Shown: positions 41,476 through 50,489 of the stretch, piece by piece
How the letters are laid out: each line of letters opens with the position of its first letter
Numbering within the stretch: the stretch's first letter is position 1
Assembly (NCBI RefSeq): GCF_008369405.1
Contig: NZ_VSJJ01000001.1
Location: 184,523 to 248,522 of the forward strand
Reading direction: 5' to 3'
DNA from: Streptococcus cristatus
GTDB taxonomy: Bacteria; Bacillota; Bacilli; Lactobacillales; Streptococcaceae
Length of the DNA: 64,000 nucleotides
The notes under the pieces: generated by a model
The model's input: the letters and a program-made list of their open reading frames with translations, nothing else
Told to the model about the DNA's origin: nothing
The model's database searches: none
Program-made: the position numbers and the translations under genes

Positions 41476-42057
41476 TTAGGTCAGCTTGTCGTCATACCTT
41501 CCCTCATAAAGCTTTTGAGCTTTTTGCGTGTACTGCCTGATGAAATCAGTTTTAGCTCCTGTATAGGCATCACGATTGTGCTCGTACTTTTTCCATAAGG
41601 TCAATTTTAGCTGCTCGTAGTCCTTAGCGACATCTGGATGAGCTTTCAGATAGTCTCGGAAATAGAGTTCATCATGGTCCCCATAGTAGCGCAGATGCAA
41701 GTGAAAAACGCGCTCAGCAAAACCTTGCAGTGTGTAGCCCTTGTTAAAAGACATGCGCCCTTCTGACTCTGACATAAGCAGGTAGCCATGCTCTAGCAAT
41801 TCTATCTTGATGCTCCCCATATCTTCACTTCGAGGAATTTCTAAAAGAATGTCAATAATCGGCTTAGCCCATATCCCCTCAATAGATGTGGAACCGATAT
41901 GATGCATTTTAAATAACTGATTTGGTGGCAAAAAGCTTTGTATTCTTCTGCTTTCCTCCACATACCAAGCTGACCAGTCCTTATTGTGCTCCTCTAAGAA
42001 AATTGGGAACAACTGCCATAATTCTTCTAACGACATATCTTCTAAGTTTTTGGCCAT
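41476..42057 (-). CDS. GrpB-family nucleotidyltransferase-fold protein
   Basis: A 193-aa protein of the GrpB/UPF0157 family. The characteristic FKMHHIGSTSIEGIWAKPIIDILLEI block (about 49-74) carries the GS and D residues of a nucleotidyltransferase fold; LHLRYYGDHDELYFRDYLKAHPD near 120 and a KYEHNRDAYTGAKTDFI tail complete the pattern. Biochemical activity of the family is not established. AAGGAGAAGG precedes ATG 42057. Confidence 0.88.
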   Translation of the reverse strand: MAKNLEDMSLEELWQLFPIFLEEHNKDWSAWYVEESRRIQSFLPPNQLFKMHHIGSTSIEGIWAKPIIDILLEIPRSEDMGSIKIELLEHGYLLMSESEGRMSFNKGYTLQGFAERVFHLHLRYYGDHDELYFRDYLKAHPDVAKDYEQLKLTLWKKYEHNRDAYTGAKTDFIRQYTQKAQKLYEGRYDDKLT

Positions 42058-42104
42058 GTGCCTTCTCCTTACCTTGTATCAAATGAGAATTAGAGTAAAG
42101 ACTG

Positions 42105-42127
42105 GGAATCCTATCCCAGTCTCGTTT
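42105..42127. terminator. Terminator between DUF3307 and grpB-like genes
   Basis: GACTGGGA-TCCTA-TCCCAGTC-type stem; on the minus strand it is followed by only a few T, on the plus strand by TTTTTT after three bases. Confidence 0.6.
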
Positions 42128-42131
42128 TTTA

Positions 42132-42869
42132 TTACCAATAAAGTAAACCATAGGCTAGTAAGACACTAATCATGCTAAATAGTGAGCCAATCAAATAGTA
42201 TTCTGCAAAGGACTGGCTTTCTGAAATCTTATTATAGCGGGCGATAGACTTAGCAGTAAAGACTAACCCAATCGCAGTAAACTGCCCGAAAATAAGAGAA
42301 AGTCCCATAATCAAGCGCTCCAAAATCCCAATCATAGCACCAGCCCCAGCAATAGTCTCTCCGCTGTCTTCCCCCGCCTGATACTTGCTGAAGAAGAGTT
42401 TAAAGAGGATATTGACCGGCTTACCAGTAAGGGCGAAGAAAAAGAAAGCCTGCAGCATGAGATAGCGCTCAGACAGCCAATTAGGAGCAGAAATTTGCTG
42501 CTGCCCTAAGAGAAAATAAAGAGCAAAAATGCTCATCAGATGCAAGAGCTGATCCAGTAAGAAGGCTGGCTTTTGAGCATGGCGACGGACAATCAATGAA
42601 TTCAGTCTATACTTCAAGAAGTCAATAAGCGCATGACTGAGCCAGACCAAGGCGAAAAATAGCAGATACTTAGGTAAGATGAGCCCAAAGAACAACAAGG
42701 GCAGTAGAACGATTCCCGAATGGAGAATCAAAAAATTCAACCGTCGGCTTTTAAGATCGGCCATTTTCTGACTTTGAAGCTGAAAATCAGCTAGCACATG
42801 AGCCAGCAAAGTCAATACTAGAATCGGATTCTGCATGAAAAATTCTGCAAATCCCATAAAATTTGTCAT
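42132..42869 (-). CDS. DUF3307 integral membrane protein
   Basis: A 245-aa membrane protein with about six TM segments. LLAHVLADFQLQSQKMADLKS near residue 20 is the DUF3307 signature (H-x-x-x-D-F-x-L-Q), which suggests possible metal or catalytic residues, though none is proven. Its ATG overlaps the SatD stop codon by four bases (ATGA), and GGAGG lies just upstream. SatD-DUF3307 pairs recur in streptococci and relatives. Function unknown. Confidence 0.8.
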   Translation of the reverse strand: MTNFMGFAEFFMQNPILVLTLLAHVLADFQLQSQKMADLKSRRLNFLILHSGIVLLPLLFFGLILPKYLLFFALVWLSHALIDFLKYRLNSLIVRRHAQKPAFLLDQLLHLMSIFALYFLLGQQQISAPNWLSERYLMLQAFFFFALTGKPVNILFKLFFSKYQAGEDSGETIAGAGAMIGILERLIMGLSLIFGQFTAIGLVFTAKSIARYNKISESQSFAEYYLIGSLFSMISVLLAYGLLYW

Positions 42870-43531
42870 TGTTCAGCCTCCTTTGCTGCCTGTAAAATCA
42901 TTTTCATAGCTAAACGGCGATTTCTCAGATAGATCTTCAGTCCAGACGACTTGAGTCGCTTACTAAGCGCACTGGGACTAATCTGCAACAGCTCTGCTAT
43001 TTCCCCGTGAGAAAAATTCTCGTCATAGATATATTCCATGAGCATCCGCTCCAGCACCTCTCTCTGGCTAGCATTCCACTTGCTCTGGATAAAGGACGCA
43101 GCCGCCAACACCGTATTGACCGCCTGACTGAGCTCCTCATCGCCCAAGGATACAGCCAAGCGACTGCTACCATAATCATTTTTTTCGTGGACTGAGTTAA
43201 TAGCTGCGCGTGCCCTCCAATAGGCTGGACCGTCCGCACCAATACTTTGCTCCCGATTGATATCCGTCACAATCTCCCCCAGACCAAGGCCAAAGCGAAT
43301 TGGATGAGGAAAGCTCAGAGAAATCTGATCAAGGAGTCGCATAACTTCAGGATTAGGCCGCAGCAAAGCCTGAAACTCATCTCCTGTCGTAATGGTAAAA
43401 GGCGACACCAGATAATCCTGATAATCTTGGTTCAAGACTGCCATTAATTCCTGCAGCTCTTGCTGCGCCTGCTTGCGGTTTTTTAGCTGTTTGGATTCGA
43501 TCAAATCTCCAATAAGAGCAATATAAAGCAT
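42866..43531 (-). CDS. satD: SatD-family protein with helix-turn-helix
   Basis: A 221-aa protein similar to SatD of the S. mutans sat/ffh acid-tolerance locus. Residues 1-140 resemble a nucleotide-cyclase-like fold (IALIGDLIESKQ at the start, TTGDEFQALL about 56, FGLGLGEIVTDI about 85). A helix-turn-helix (HGEIAELLQISPSALSKRLKSS) lies at about 180-202. Start 43531 has AAAGGAGG 11 bases upstream; the longer frame to 43558 would begin before the promoter's start point. Repeats in its promoter suggest autoregulation. Confidence 0.78.
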   Translation of the reverse strand: MLYIALIGDLIESKQLKNRKQAQQELQELMAVLNQDYQDYLVSPFTITTGDEFQALLRPNPEVMRLLDQISLSFPHPIRFGLGLGEIVTDINREQSIGADGPAYWRARAAINSVHEKNDYGSSRLAVSLGDEELSQAVNTVLAAASFIQSKWNASQREVLERMLMEYIYDENFSHGEIAELLQISPSALSKRLKSSGLKIYLRNRRLAMKMILQAAKEAEQ

Positions 43532-43556
43532 AGCTGATAAAACCTCCTTTAAGTCC

Positions 43557-43585
43557 ATTATAACGGAAAATTTTTAAAATGTCTA
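43557..43585 (-). promoter_or_regulatory. satD promoter
   Basis: Minus strand TAGACA (43585-43580), 17-base spacer, TATAAT (43562-43557). Confidence 0.8.
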
Positions 43586-43626
43586 TTTGAACGGAAAATT
43601 TTAGAAATATCCATTAGAACAGAAAG
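43562..43626 (-). repeat. 28-base-period operator-like repeats at satD promoter
   Basis: AACGGAAAATTTT occurs at 43562-43574 and 43590-43602, and a partial third copy AACAGAAAG at 43618. One copy fills the spacer between -35 and -10 and another lies just upstream of the -35, an arrangement expected for repressor binding on one DNA face. Confidence 0.6.
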
Positions 43627-43627
43627 A

Positions 43628-43945
43628 CTATTTCTTCTTTTTAGGTGCTGGTAATGCAGGATAGACAGCTTTAATCAGACTACAGAGAAAGGCAGCATCT
43701 TCTACTTCTTTTATATGAAGCATTGGCCTTGCGCCTGGATAAGGAGACTCATAAATCGGATTTTCCAAAAGATCGAGAGCAGGCTGGACTGGCTTGAGCA
43801 GCAAGCGATTGTCATAAATCCCACCAAATAGGCGACCTCGATAATAGAGCAAATACTCTCCCATCATCTTGCCAAAGCCAATTTCTTGGCCTAAGCCCTC
43901 CAGTTGCTTCAGGATAAAATCCAAATATTCTTGACTAGATACCAT
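43628..43945 (-). CDS. TfoX N-terminal domain protein
   Basis: A 105-aa protein consisting only of a TfoX/Sxy N-terminal domain: GFGKMMGEYLLYYRGRLFGGIYDNRLLLKP (about 23-52) is the family core. The C-terminal TfoX domain of proteobacterial Sxy is absent. In streptococci it has no known competence role, and no combox precedes it. Lysine-rich C-terminus. It lies directly upstream of the satD control region, reading the same way. Confidence 0.82.
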   Translation of the reverse strand: MVSSQEYLDFILKQLEGLGQEIGFGKMMGEYLLYYRGRLFGGIYDNRLLLKPVQPALDLLENPIYESPYPGARPMLHIKEVEDAAFLCSLIKAVYPALPAPKKKK

Positions 43946-44059
43946 AGAAACACCTCTATGAATTGATACTTTATTATACCAAAAAAGGATGAAGATTTCC
44001 TGACTAAAAGATAATCACATCTCTTTCAATCTGTAGTCTGTCTTTCCTCAAGTAAGCAA

Positions 44060-44088
44060 AAAAGCTAGACCTTAAGAGTCTAACTTTT
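44060..44088 (-). terminator. Terminator of egtUV operon
   Basis: AAAAG-TAGAC and GTCTA-CTTTT pair around CTTAAGA; on the minus strand the stem is followed by TTTTTT. Confidence 0.7.
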
Positions 44089-44093
44089 ATTTC

Positions 44094-45614
44094 TTAGTTT
44101 CTCAAAAGTCCTTCCTTGACCAGATAATCACGCGCGACAGCTTCTGCTTTTTTACCCTCAATGCCGGCTTGATAATTCATTTGGCTCATCTGGCTTTCCG
44201 TAATTTTACCAGCCAGCTTATTGAGAATACCTTCCAACTCAGGGTGTTTTTCTAGCAGTTCAGCTTTCAAGAGAGGCGCCCCTTGATAAGGAGGGAAAAG
44301 GTGCTTATCGTCTTCTAAAACTTGTAAATCATAACGCGCAAGTTCTGCGTCAGTCGAATAGGCATCCGTGATTTGAATATCACCCGACTGAATAGCTTGG
44401 TAGCGAAGGGCTGGCTCCATGGTTGACACATTGAGATTCAGTCCATAGACAGATTGAAGCCCCTTGTTTCCATCTTCACGGTCGTTAAACTCTAGGGTAA
44501 AGCCCGCTTTTAGCTTGTCTTGGACTGCTTTAAGATCAGAGATGGTTTTAAGATTGTATTCTTTGGCGATACTCTTGGGTACTGCGATGGCATAGGTATT
44601 TTGATAAGCCATGTGATTGAGCAAGACAAGATTGTCCTGTTTTTTGATTCCATCACGTGCTACTTCAAAAACTTCTTCAGCATCATTGCCGACCTTTGGA
44701 GCAGGCTGCAAGAGAGTTCCAGTAATCGTACCGGTAAACTCAGGATAGATATCAATATCACCTTTTTTCAGTGCTTGATAAAGGAAGTCTGTCTTCCCAA
44801 AGTTTGGCTTAACTGTCACGGTCATATCCGTATTTTCCTCGATGAGAAGTTTATACATATTCATGAGAATTTCTGGCTCTGGACCCAATTTCCCAGCAAT
44901 AACCAGATGATCCTTCTCCTGCTTGGGAATTAGACTGGGTGTGTAAGAAGCGCCGAGGCCGAGGATTAAGACAGCAAAAGCTGTAAATACCGTCCGAAGC
45001 TTAGCTTTTTCCATCCATTTAAGGAGACTGTTGAAAAGAATGGCCAAAACTGCGGATGAAATAGCTCCAATCAAGATCAGGCTGGCATTGCGACGATCAA
45101 TTCCTAGAAGGATAAAAGAACCTAGTCCACCAGCTCCGACAAGGGCTGCTAGAGTTGCAGTCCCGATAATCATAACTGTTGCCGTCCGAACTCCTGATAC
45201 AATGACGGGCATTGCTAGAGGCAGTTCAAACTTCTTGAGTCGTTCCCACTTGGTCATCCCAAAGGCGATTCCAGCTTCTTCTAAACTAGGATCAATCCCA
45301 TTCAAAGCCGTGACAGTATTTTCTAAAATCGGGAAAATAGCGTAAATCACCAGAGCAGTCAGTGCCGGCAGTGTACCAATCCCCATGAGGGGGATAAAGA
45401 GTCCCAGCAAGGCCATTGAAGGAATGGTTTGAAAGATTCCCGCAATTTGCAGCACCCAATTGGCCACTTTTTTATGACTATGTAGATAGATAGCAAGCGG
45501 AATGGTCAGGAATATGGCCACTAGTAAAGTCAGAAGAGACAGCTGGAGATGTTGCCCTAAGGCTGCCAACCATTCGCCAAAGCGATCCTGAAAGGTAGAA
45601 AACAAATTAGCCAT
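44094..45614 (-). CDS. egtU: ABC permease-substrate-binding fusion, ergothioneine-type (EgtU)
   Basis: A 506-aa fusion: residues 1-215 form a ProW-like permease with five or six TM segments and the [25 protein letters not shown] coupling loop; after a linker TM, about 235-506 is an extracytoplasmic OsmoY/ProX-type binding domain ([21 protein letters not shown]). Length and sequence match the pneumococcal protein shown to import ergothioneine; osmolyte (choline/betaine) uptake is the older annotation. Start 45614 follows GGAGGTG and overlaps the ATPase stop. Substrate is inferred by orthology. Confidence 0.82.
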   Translation of the reverse strand: MANLFSTFQDRFGEWLAALGQHLQLSLLTLLVAIFLTIPLAIYLHSHKKVANWVLQIAGIFQTIPSMALLGLFIPLMGIGTLPALTALVIYAIFPILENTVTALNGIDPSLEEAGIAFGMTKWERLKKFELPLAMPVIVSGVRTATVMIIGTATLAALVGAGGLGSFILLGIDRRNASLILIGAISSAVLAILFNSLLKWMEKAKLRTVFTAFAVLILGLGASYTPSLIPKQEKDHLVIAGKLGPEPEILMNMYKLLIEENTDMTVTVKPNFGKTDFLYQALKKGDIDIYPEFTGTITGTLLQPAPKVGNDAEEVFEVARDGIKKQDNLVLLNHMAYQNTYAIAVPKSIAKEYNLKTISDLKAVQDKLKAGFTLEFNDREDGNKGLQSVYGLNLNVSTMEPALRYQAIQSGDIQITDAYSTDAELARYDLQVLEDDKHLFPPYQGAPLLKAELLEKHPELEGILNKLAGKITESQMSQMNYQAGIEGKKAEAVARDYLVKEGLLRN

Positions 45615-46335
45615 GTTGAACACCTCCAAACAAATCTGCTACGAAGTTGGTTGCAGGAGCAGATAGGATTTCCTCAGGTGTCGCCACTTGACGAATCTCC
45701 CCATCCTGCAGAACAGCAATCCGATTCCCCAACTTTAAAGCCTCATCCGTGTCATGGGTCACAAAGATTGTCGTCATTCCAAACTGGTCATGGATACTCT
45801 TGGTCAAGCCTTGCAATTGCTTACGCGAGATGGCATCAAGAGCAGAAAAAGGCTCGTCCATCAGTAGGATTTTGGGTTGGGCGATAATGGCACGGACAAT
45901 GCCCACCCGCTGCTGCTCACCACCAGACAGCTCGCTCGGCATACGCTGAGCATAGTCTTCAGCAGACAAGCCTACTAGCCCCAGCAATTCATCGGTCTTC
46001 TGCTGAATCTCTGCCTTGCTCCATCCTTTCATCTCAGGAATGAGAGCAATATTTTCAGCCACTGTTAGATTAGGAAAAAGAGCAATAGCCTGTAAAACAT
46101 AACCAGTAGAAAGGCGCAGCTCACGCTCATCATAGTCTTTGATGCGCTTGCCATCCATGTAAATATTTCCATCAGTTGGTTCCAAAAGACGGTTAATCAT
46201 CTTGAGCATGGTTGTCTTACCGGACCCAGAAGGACCCACCAAAACCATAAATTCACCATCCTCAATCTGTAAGTTGACATCTCTCAAGACATCCTTTTCT
46301 GTATAGCGTAGCGCTACATTTTTGTATTCAATCAT
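45607..46335 (-). CDS. egtV: ABC transporter ATPase, ergothioneine/osmolyte type (EgtV)
   Basis: A 242-aa ATPase with Walker [10 protein letters not shown] (residues 34-42), Q-loop [13 protein letters not shown], signature [11 protein letters not shown] (about 135), Walker [13 protein letters not shown] and switch His in FVTHDTDEA. It lacks the C-terminal CBS domains of osmotically gated OpuCA/OpuAA, which fits a non-osmotic importer. It overlaps egtU by eight bases and follows the NTF2-like gene after 26 bases. Confidence 0.85.
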   Translation of the reverse strand: MIEYKNVALRYTEKDVLRDVNLQIEDGEFMVLVGPSGSGKTTMLKMINRLLEPTDGNIYMDGKRIKDYDERELRLSTGYVLQAIALFPNLTVAENIALIPEMKGWSKAEIQQKTDELLGLVGLSAEDYAQRMPSELSGGEQQRVGIVRAIIAQPKILLMDEPFSALDAISRKQLQGLTKSIHDQFGMTTIFVTHDTDEALKLGNRIAVLQDGEIRQVATPEEILSAPATNFVADLFGGVQHG

Positions 46336-46361
46336 TGTTTATCCTCAATTTAAAACTTCCC

Positions 46362-46730
46362 TCAGTTGGTCAAGTCTTCTACCTTAGGCATGACTTCTTT
46401 ATTGTCCCAATGCTCCACGATGTATCCATCCTCATCCGCACGGAAAGTATCCGTCGTCACCCATTGAGCTTCCCCGCCATTGAGATATTGGTGAACATGA
46501 ACGAAGACTAGGTTGCCGTCTTCAATGGTGCGAACAATCTTCATCTCACGCTCGGGATGGCGCTCAAAGAAATTTGCAAAGAAAGCCGCAAAACCTTCTT
46601 TCCCATCTGGCACACCTGTTGATTGTTGAATGTAGGTATCCCCTACAGACTGAGCTTGAGACTCGGCAACACGCCCATCTTGAATGGCGTGAATGTATAG
46701 ATTTTGTGCATTTTCAACTTGTTTTGACAA
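46362..46730 (-). CDS. NTF2/SnoaL-like protein
   Basis: A 122-aa protein with the cone-shaped NTF2-like pattern: N-terminal helices (NAQNLYIHAIQDGRV), then GFAAFFANFFERHPEREMKIVRTIEDGNLVFVHVHQYLNGG and a final YIVEHWDNKE strand. Proteins of this fold bind or transform small molecules; the substrate is unknown. It is between the MarR regulator (3 bases) and the transporter ATPase, so it may process or sense the imported compound. Confidence 0.8.
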   Translation of the reverse strand: MSKQVENAQNLYIHAIQDGRVAESQAQSVGDTYIQQSTGVPDGKEGFAAFFANFFERHPEREMKIVRTIEDGNLVFVHVHQYLNGGEAQWVTTDTFRADEDGYIVEHWDNKEVMPKVEDLTN

Positions 46731-46733
46731 GAT

Positions 46734-47171
46734 TCATCCCTCTTTTTCTTTAAGGTTCGCTAAAATACGTTCCTGATAACTTTCAAACTGACGAATTTCT
46801 TCCTCTGAGAAGCCTTTATAAAAAATAGCATCCAGTTTTTGACTGACACGATGACCAACTTCTTTCTGTGACCAACCTTGCTCTGTCAACTTGACATATT
46901 TTTTTCGCTTGTCTAAACCACACTGACTAAAGGTCACCAACCCCTGCTCTTCCAGCTTTTTCAGCATAGTTGTCAGCGTATTATTGGCCAATCCCGTCAC
47001 CAGTGCAATATCTGTCGCCGTAGCGCAACCCGTTTCACTATTCCATAAAACGGCGAGAATCTTGCCCTGCTCACTCCGATAAAGCGCTTCTGGATCTTGG
47101 CTCAGTAACTTTTGAAAAATCCGCCCATTCAACAAACGAATATGGTGGGCTATTAGATGACTGTCTCTCAT
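46734..47171 (-). CDS. MarR-family regulator of uptake operon
   Basis: A 145-aa winged-helix regulator: helix-turn-helix CATATDIALVTGLANNTLTTMLKKLEEQGLV (about 47-77) and wing QCGLDKRKKYVKLTEQG. Start 47171 is chosen because the promoter -35/-10 (47240-47212) would place the transcription start inside any longer frame, and GGAG lies four bases before this ATG. The imperfect inverted repeat CAATT...AATTG between promoter and ATG may be its operator. First gene of marR-NTF2-egtV-egtU. Confidence 0.85.
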   Translation of the reverse strand: MRDSHLIAHHIRLLNGRIFQKLLSQDPEALYRSEQGKILAVLWNSETGCATATDIALVTGLANNTLTTMLKKLEEQGLVTFSQCGLDKRKKYVKLTEQGWSQKEVGHRVSQKLDAIFYKGFSEEEIRQFESYQERILANLKEKEG

Positions 47172-47211
47172 ACTACTCCAATTTATTTCTATATCGAATT
47201 GTTTTCTACTT

Positions 47212-47240
47212 ATTGTAATGCTGTCCATTACATTTGTCAA
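47212..47240 (-). promoter_or_regulatory. Promoter of marR-egtUV operon
   Basis: Minus strand TTGACA (47240-47235), 17-base spacer, TACAAT (47217-47212). Confidence 0.8.
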
Positions 47241-47308
47241 GTATTTTGTTCTATTTGGAAATAATTTTAAACTGGCTAAAGATTTTAAACTTAAAGTTCC
47301 AAACTAAA

Positions 47309-47350
47309 AAGCCCAGTGTAAAGAGGTAATCCCTCTCTCACACTGGGCTT
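47309..47350. terminator. Terminator of sua5-like gene
   Basis: AAGCCCAGTGT (47309-47319) and ACACTGGGCTT (47340-47350) pair exactly around an inner GAGG-CCTC hairpin; T runs occur on both strands. Confidence 0.85.
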
Positions 47351-47359
47351 CTTTTTATC

Positions 47360-48139
47360 TTAGTAATATTCACCCTGACGGTAATCCCATGAGTTAAAGG
47401 TATCGGACAGGTGCATCATGATTTTGTCAATGTCCAAGCCTTTCCGGATAACTACTGGTGCTGGTGAGATGGAACGTTGGCCACCTTGTTCTGGAATCAG
47501 TTTTCCATCCTTGTCAACCATAGAGACCATAACACCTTGCTCGTAACGAGTTTCGATGGTCTTATCTGGCTGGATAGAGGCTACATAGTCATCTGCTTCA
47601 ATGACGAGGTCAACAGCGTTTTCGATGCGCTCGCCAATTCCTTCGACCTTGCCGCGGTTACCTTTACCGGACGGGTTGGCTGAGGAAGCATAGACCATCT
47701 TGCCTTCTTCCCAAAGCTTAGCTGCCAGCTGCTCGCCCGCCTTACCAAACTTAATAACAAAACAGCTAGTGCCACGAACATCTGTCATCAGCTCTTCCCG
47801 ACCGTCACCATAAGCTTTGAGATTTTCAAAAGCTTCTGGCTTCCATGGAAGGATACAGCCCAAGAGGATGTCTTCATCCCAATGCTTCTGATAAAAAGCT
47901 TCAATTTCCGGATTCAGCTGAGCCAAAGCACGGAGCTCATCCATACTACCACAGAGGACAACACCTGGCTTATTACGGTTACGGGCCTTAGCTTCGAACT
48001 TACGCTCCAAACCTGCCTTATCACTAGTCATAATGATGTAACCCACCTTGGTCGGGCAAACGATACAGCCGCCATCGCCTTTCAGGATGTCATAGCCTTC
48101 TTGTGAAAGAGTTCCGTTCCATTGAATGTGTTTTGTCAT
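47360..48139 (-). CDS. Sua5/YciO/YrdC-family protein
   Basis: A 259-aa protein with the YrdC-like fold: GGCIVCPTKVGYIIMTSD (about 23-40), the KARNRNKPGVVLCGSMDELRALA block typical of threonylcarbamoyl-AMP synthases (KxR...P), and YASSANPSGKGNRGKVEGI (about 150-168). It lacks a Sua5 C-terminal domain. The usual streptococcal TsaC/Sua5 for tRNA t6A is probably elsewhere, so this may be the YciO-like paralogue; the substrate is uncertain. Confidence 0.8.
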   Translation of the reverse strand: MTKHIQWNGTLSQEGYDILKGDGGCIVCPTKVGYIIMTSDKAGLERKFEAKARNRNKPGVVLCGSMDELRALAQLNPEIEAFYQKHWDEDILLGCILPWKPEAFENLKAYGDGREELMTDVRGTSCFVIKFGKAGEQLAAKLWEEGKMVYASSANPSGKGNRGKVEGIGERIENAVDLVIEADDYVASIQPDKTIETRYEQGVMVSMVDKDGKLIPEQGGQRSISPAPVVIRKGLDIDKIMMHLSDTFNSWDYRQGEYY

Positions 48140-48238
48140 AAGTTTCTTCCTTTTCTATTAAATTAAGATTTATTTTACCATATATTTTTATCGGAGACAA
48201 GGTTTTTTCAGAATTTTCTCAATATAGCGAAAATAAGG

Positions 48239-48829
48239 TTACTGCCAATAAGATGGACGATTTTTTTCATATTCTGCAATCAAATCCTCATACTGCAGTG
48301 TAATGCCGATGTCATCCAGACCGTTGAGGAGCTTATGCTTCCACTCTCCATCAATGTCAAAGGAGAATTCTCCCACCGGAGAAAAAATCTTCTGCTGCTC
48401 CAAATCCACCGTCACTTGATCCGTTGGCTTCAGATTAGCCAAGGCTTGCCGTACTTCTAGCGGCTGGACGATCGGCAGCATACCGTTATTAAGCTCGTTA
48501 TTGTAGTGAATATCCCCGAAAGATCCGGCAATAACTACTTTGAAGCCATAGTCAGCCAAGGCCCAGGCAGCGTGCTCCCGAGAGGAACCCGCACCGAAAT
48601 TGTCCCCTGTAATCAGAATAGTCGCCTTGCGATACTCCGGTCTATTAAAGACGAAATCAGGATCTTCGGTGTATCGATTGTCCAGATAGCGCCAAGCATA
48701 CATGAGGTACTTGCCAAAGCCTTTTTTATCAATTAACTTGAGAAACTGCTTAGGCAAGATTTGGTCCGTATCGATATTGTCATTCATGAGGGGAACCGTT
48801 GTCCCCGTGTAGATTGTAAATTTTTCCAT
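48239..48829 (-). CDS. leuD: 3-isopropylmalate dehydratase small subunit
   Basis: With LeuC isomerises 2-isopropylmalate to 3-isopropylmalate in leucine synthesis. The 196-aa swivel-domain protein has [14 protein letters not shown] near residue 18 and [21 protein letters not shown] (about 75-95), the aconitase substrate-binding loop. It follows leuC after nine bases. Last gene of the leucine operon. Confidence 0.95.
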   Translation of the reverse strand: MEKFTIYTGTTVPLMNDNIDTDQILPKQFLKLIDKKGFGKYLMYAWRYLDNRYTEDPDFVFNRPEYRKATILITGDNFGAGSSREHAAWALADYGFKVVIAGSFGDIHYNNELNNGMLPIVQPLEVRQALANLKPTDQVTVDLEQQKIFSPVGEFSFDIDGEWKHKLLNGLDDIGITLQYEDLIAEYEKNRPSYWQ

Positions 48830-48838
48830 AAAACTTCC

Positions 48839-50221
48839 TTACTGGACCTCCGGTAGTTTGCGGACGTCTACGAAGTGCCCGGCAATAGCTGCCGCTGCTG
48901 CCATGGCAGGACTGCAAAGATGGGTCTTAGCGCCAAATCCCTGACGATCCTCAAAGTTCCGATTACTGGTCGATGCACAATGAACACCGTCCGGCACCTT
49001 ATCTGGATTCATTCCCAGACACATAGAGCAGCCCGGATCGCGCCACTCAAAGCCCGCTTCCATAAAAATCTTATCCAGCCCCATCTTTTCAGCAGCCCGC
49101 TTGACCGGACGAGAGCCTGGTACGACGATAGCTGTCAGATTGGGAGCGATATGCTTGCCAGCGACAAACTTAGCTGCCAACTGCAAATCGCTGAGTCTGG
49201 CATTGGTACAGGAGCCGATAAAAATATAACCTAGATCAATATCTTCTGCTTTCTTACCTGGGGAGAGGTCCATGTAATTGTATGCCCGCTCGTCGTTCAT
49301 ATCACGGATTTCTGGGAAAGCCGCGCCGAACTCAACTCCCATGGAAGGATTGGTCCCCCAAGTCACCATAGGTGCCAGCTCGGAGACATCAATCTCAATG
49401 ACCTTATCATAGACAGCATCAGGATCACTGACCAGAGTCTTCCAATCAGCTACCGCCGCCTCAAAATCCTTGGGAGCGCCCGGCCGCCCTTTAACGTAAT
49501 CGTAGGTCTTCTGATCGGGGTTCATAATGCCCATCTTAGAGCCAAACTCTATGGACATATTGCAGATGGTCATACGCTCTTCCATGGTCAGATGGTCAAT
49601 CGCATCACCTGCATACTCAACCACATGACCGACACCTGCAGCCACACCATATCGGGCAATCAGAGCTAAGATAAAGTCTTTAGAATAGACGCCTTTCGGT
49701 GGCACCCCGGTAAATTGGACCAACATTTTCTTAGGCTTGACCTGCCAAATGGACTGCGTGGCAAAAACGTGCTCCACCTCCGAAGTACCGATTCCAAAAG
49801 CAATAGCTCCAAAAGCTCCGTGAGTGGCCGTGTGACTGTCACCGCAGACGATAAATTTGCCTGGCTGAGTCTTGCCCGTTTCGGGTCCAACCATATGGAC
49901 AATCCCCTGCAGTTCCGATCCGTGAGCTGCATGCTCAATACCAAAATCCTTGACATTCTCAGAAAGTTTATCAATCTGAGCCTTGGAAATTACATCCCGA
50001 ATATCATAGATATTGACCGTAGGAACATTATGGTCAAAGGTTCCAAAGGTCAAATCCGGCCGTCTAACCTTGCGCCCTGCATCTCGAAGACCTTGAAAAG
50101 CCTGAGGGCTAGTTACTTCATGAATATAATGCTGATCCACATACATCAGCTGGGGCTGGCCTTCTTGGCCTGTTATGACATGTCTTTCCCAAAGCTTATC
50201 AAAAATTGATTTTCCAGCCAT
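48839..50221 (-). CDS. leuC: 3-isopropylmalate dehydratase large subunit
   Basis: A 460-aa aconitase-type subunit carrying the [4Fe-4S] cluster; ligand cysteines are visible in [12 protein letters not shown] (about 347) and the [10 protein letters not shown] pair (about 407-410). [25 protein letters not shown] is the substrate-binding block. ATG 50221 ([11 protein letters not shown]) is the family start; a longer frame to 50254 lies inside the upstream DUF1294 gene. Acts with LeuD. Confidence 0.95.
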   Translation of the reverse strand: MAGKSIFDKLWERHVITGQEGQPQLMYVDQHYIHEVTSPQAFQGLRDAGRKVRRPDLTFGTFDHNVPTVNIYDIRDVISKAQIDKLSENVKDFGIEHAAHGSELQGIVHMVGPETGKTQPGKFIVCGDSHTATHGAFGAIAFGIGTSEVEHVFATQSIWQVKPKKMLVQFTGVPPKGVYSKDFILALIARYGVAAGVGHVVEYAGDAIDHLTMEERMTICNMSIEFGSKMGIMNPDQKTYDYVKGRPGAPKDFEAAVADWKTLVSDPDAVYDKVIEIDVSELAPMVTWGTNPSMGVEFGAAFPEIRDMNDERAYNYMDLSPGKKAEDIDLGYIFIGSCTNARLSDLQLAAKFVAGKHIAPNLTAIVVPGSRPVKRAAEKMGLDKIFMEAGFEWRDPGCSMCLGMNPDKVPDGVHCASTSNRNFEDRQGFGAKTHLCSPAMAAAAAIAGHFVDVRKLPEVQ

Positions 50222-50222
50222 A

Positions 50223-50489
50223 CTAGATTCTCCATATGTAATACAAAATTCCAATTACCACTATTACTCCGCACATCCAAGCCAACCAGAAATACCATTT
50301 TCTGGTCTTGTGGTGAAAGAGGCGACCGCCTAATAAAGCGCCCAAACCTCCCGCTGCCAAAGCTGACAGCAGCAAGGTCTTCTCTGGAATGCGGTAGTGA
50401 TTTTTCTTAGCCTTTCGCTTATCCCAGCCATAAAGCAGGAAAACGATAAGGTTCCATAGCAGGCAAATACCTGTTAATATCCATTTCAT
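50223..50489 (-). CDS. DUF1294 small membrane protein within leu operon
   Basis: An 88-aa protein with two or three TM segments and the DUF1294 core [24 protein letters not shown] followed by [21 protein letters not shown]. Its ATG overlaps the leuB stop (ATGA), and its stop is one base before leuC, so it is translated as part of the leucine operon. Function unknown; a link to leucine biosynthesis is inferred only from position. Confidence 0.82.
   Translation of the reverse strand: MKWILTGICLLWNLIVFLLYGWDKRKAKKNHYRIPEKTLLLSALAAGGLGALLGGRLFHHKTRKWYFWLAWMCGVIVVIGILYYIWRI

Noticed and set aside
43628-43945. Competence regulator Sxy
   Set aside because: Only the TfoX N-terminal domain is present and streptococcal competence uses ComX; no combox or competence context.
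45607-45629. Longer start for the permease-binding protein fusion
   Set aside because: ATG 45614 has a perfect GGAGGTG site and gives the 506-aa length of the pneumococcal protein.
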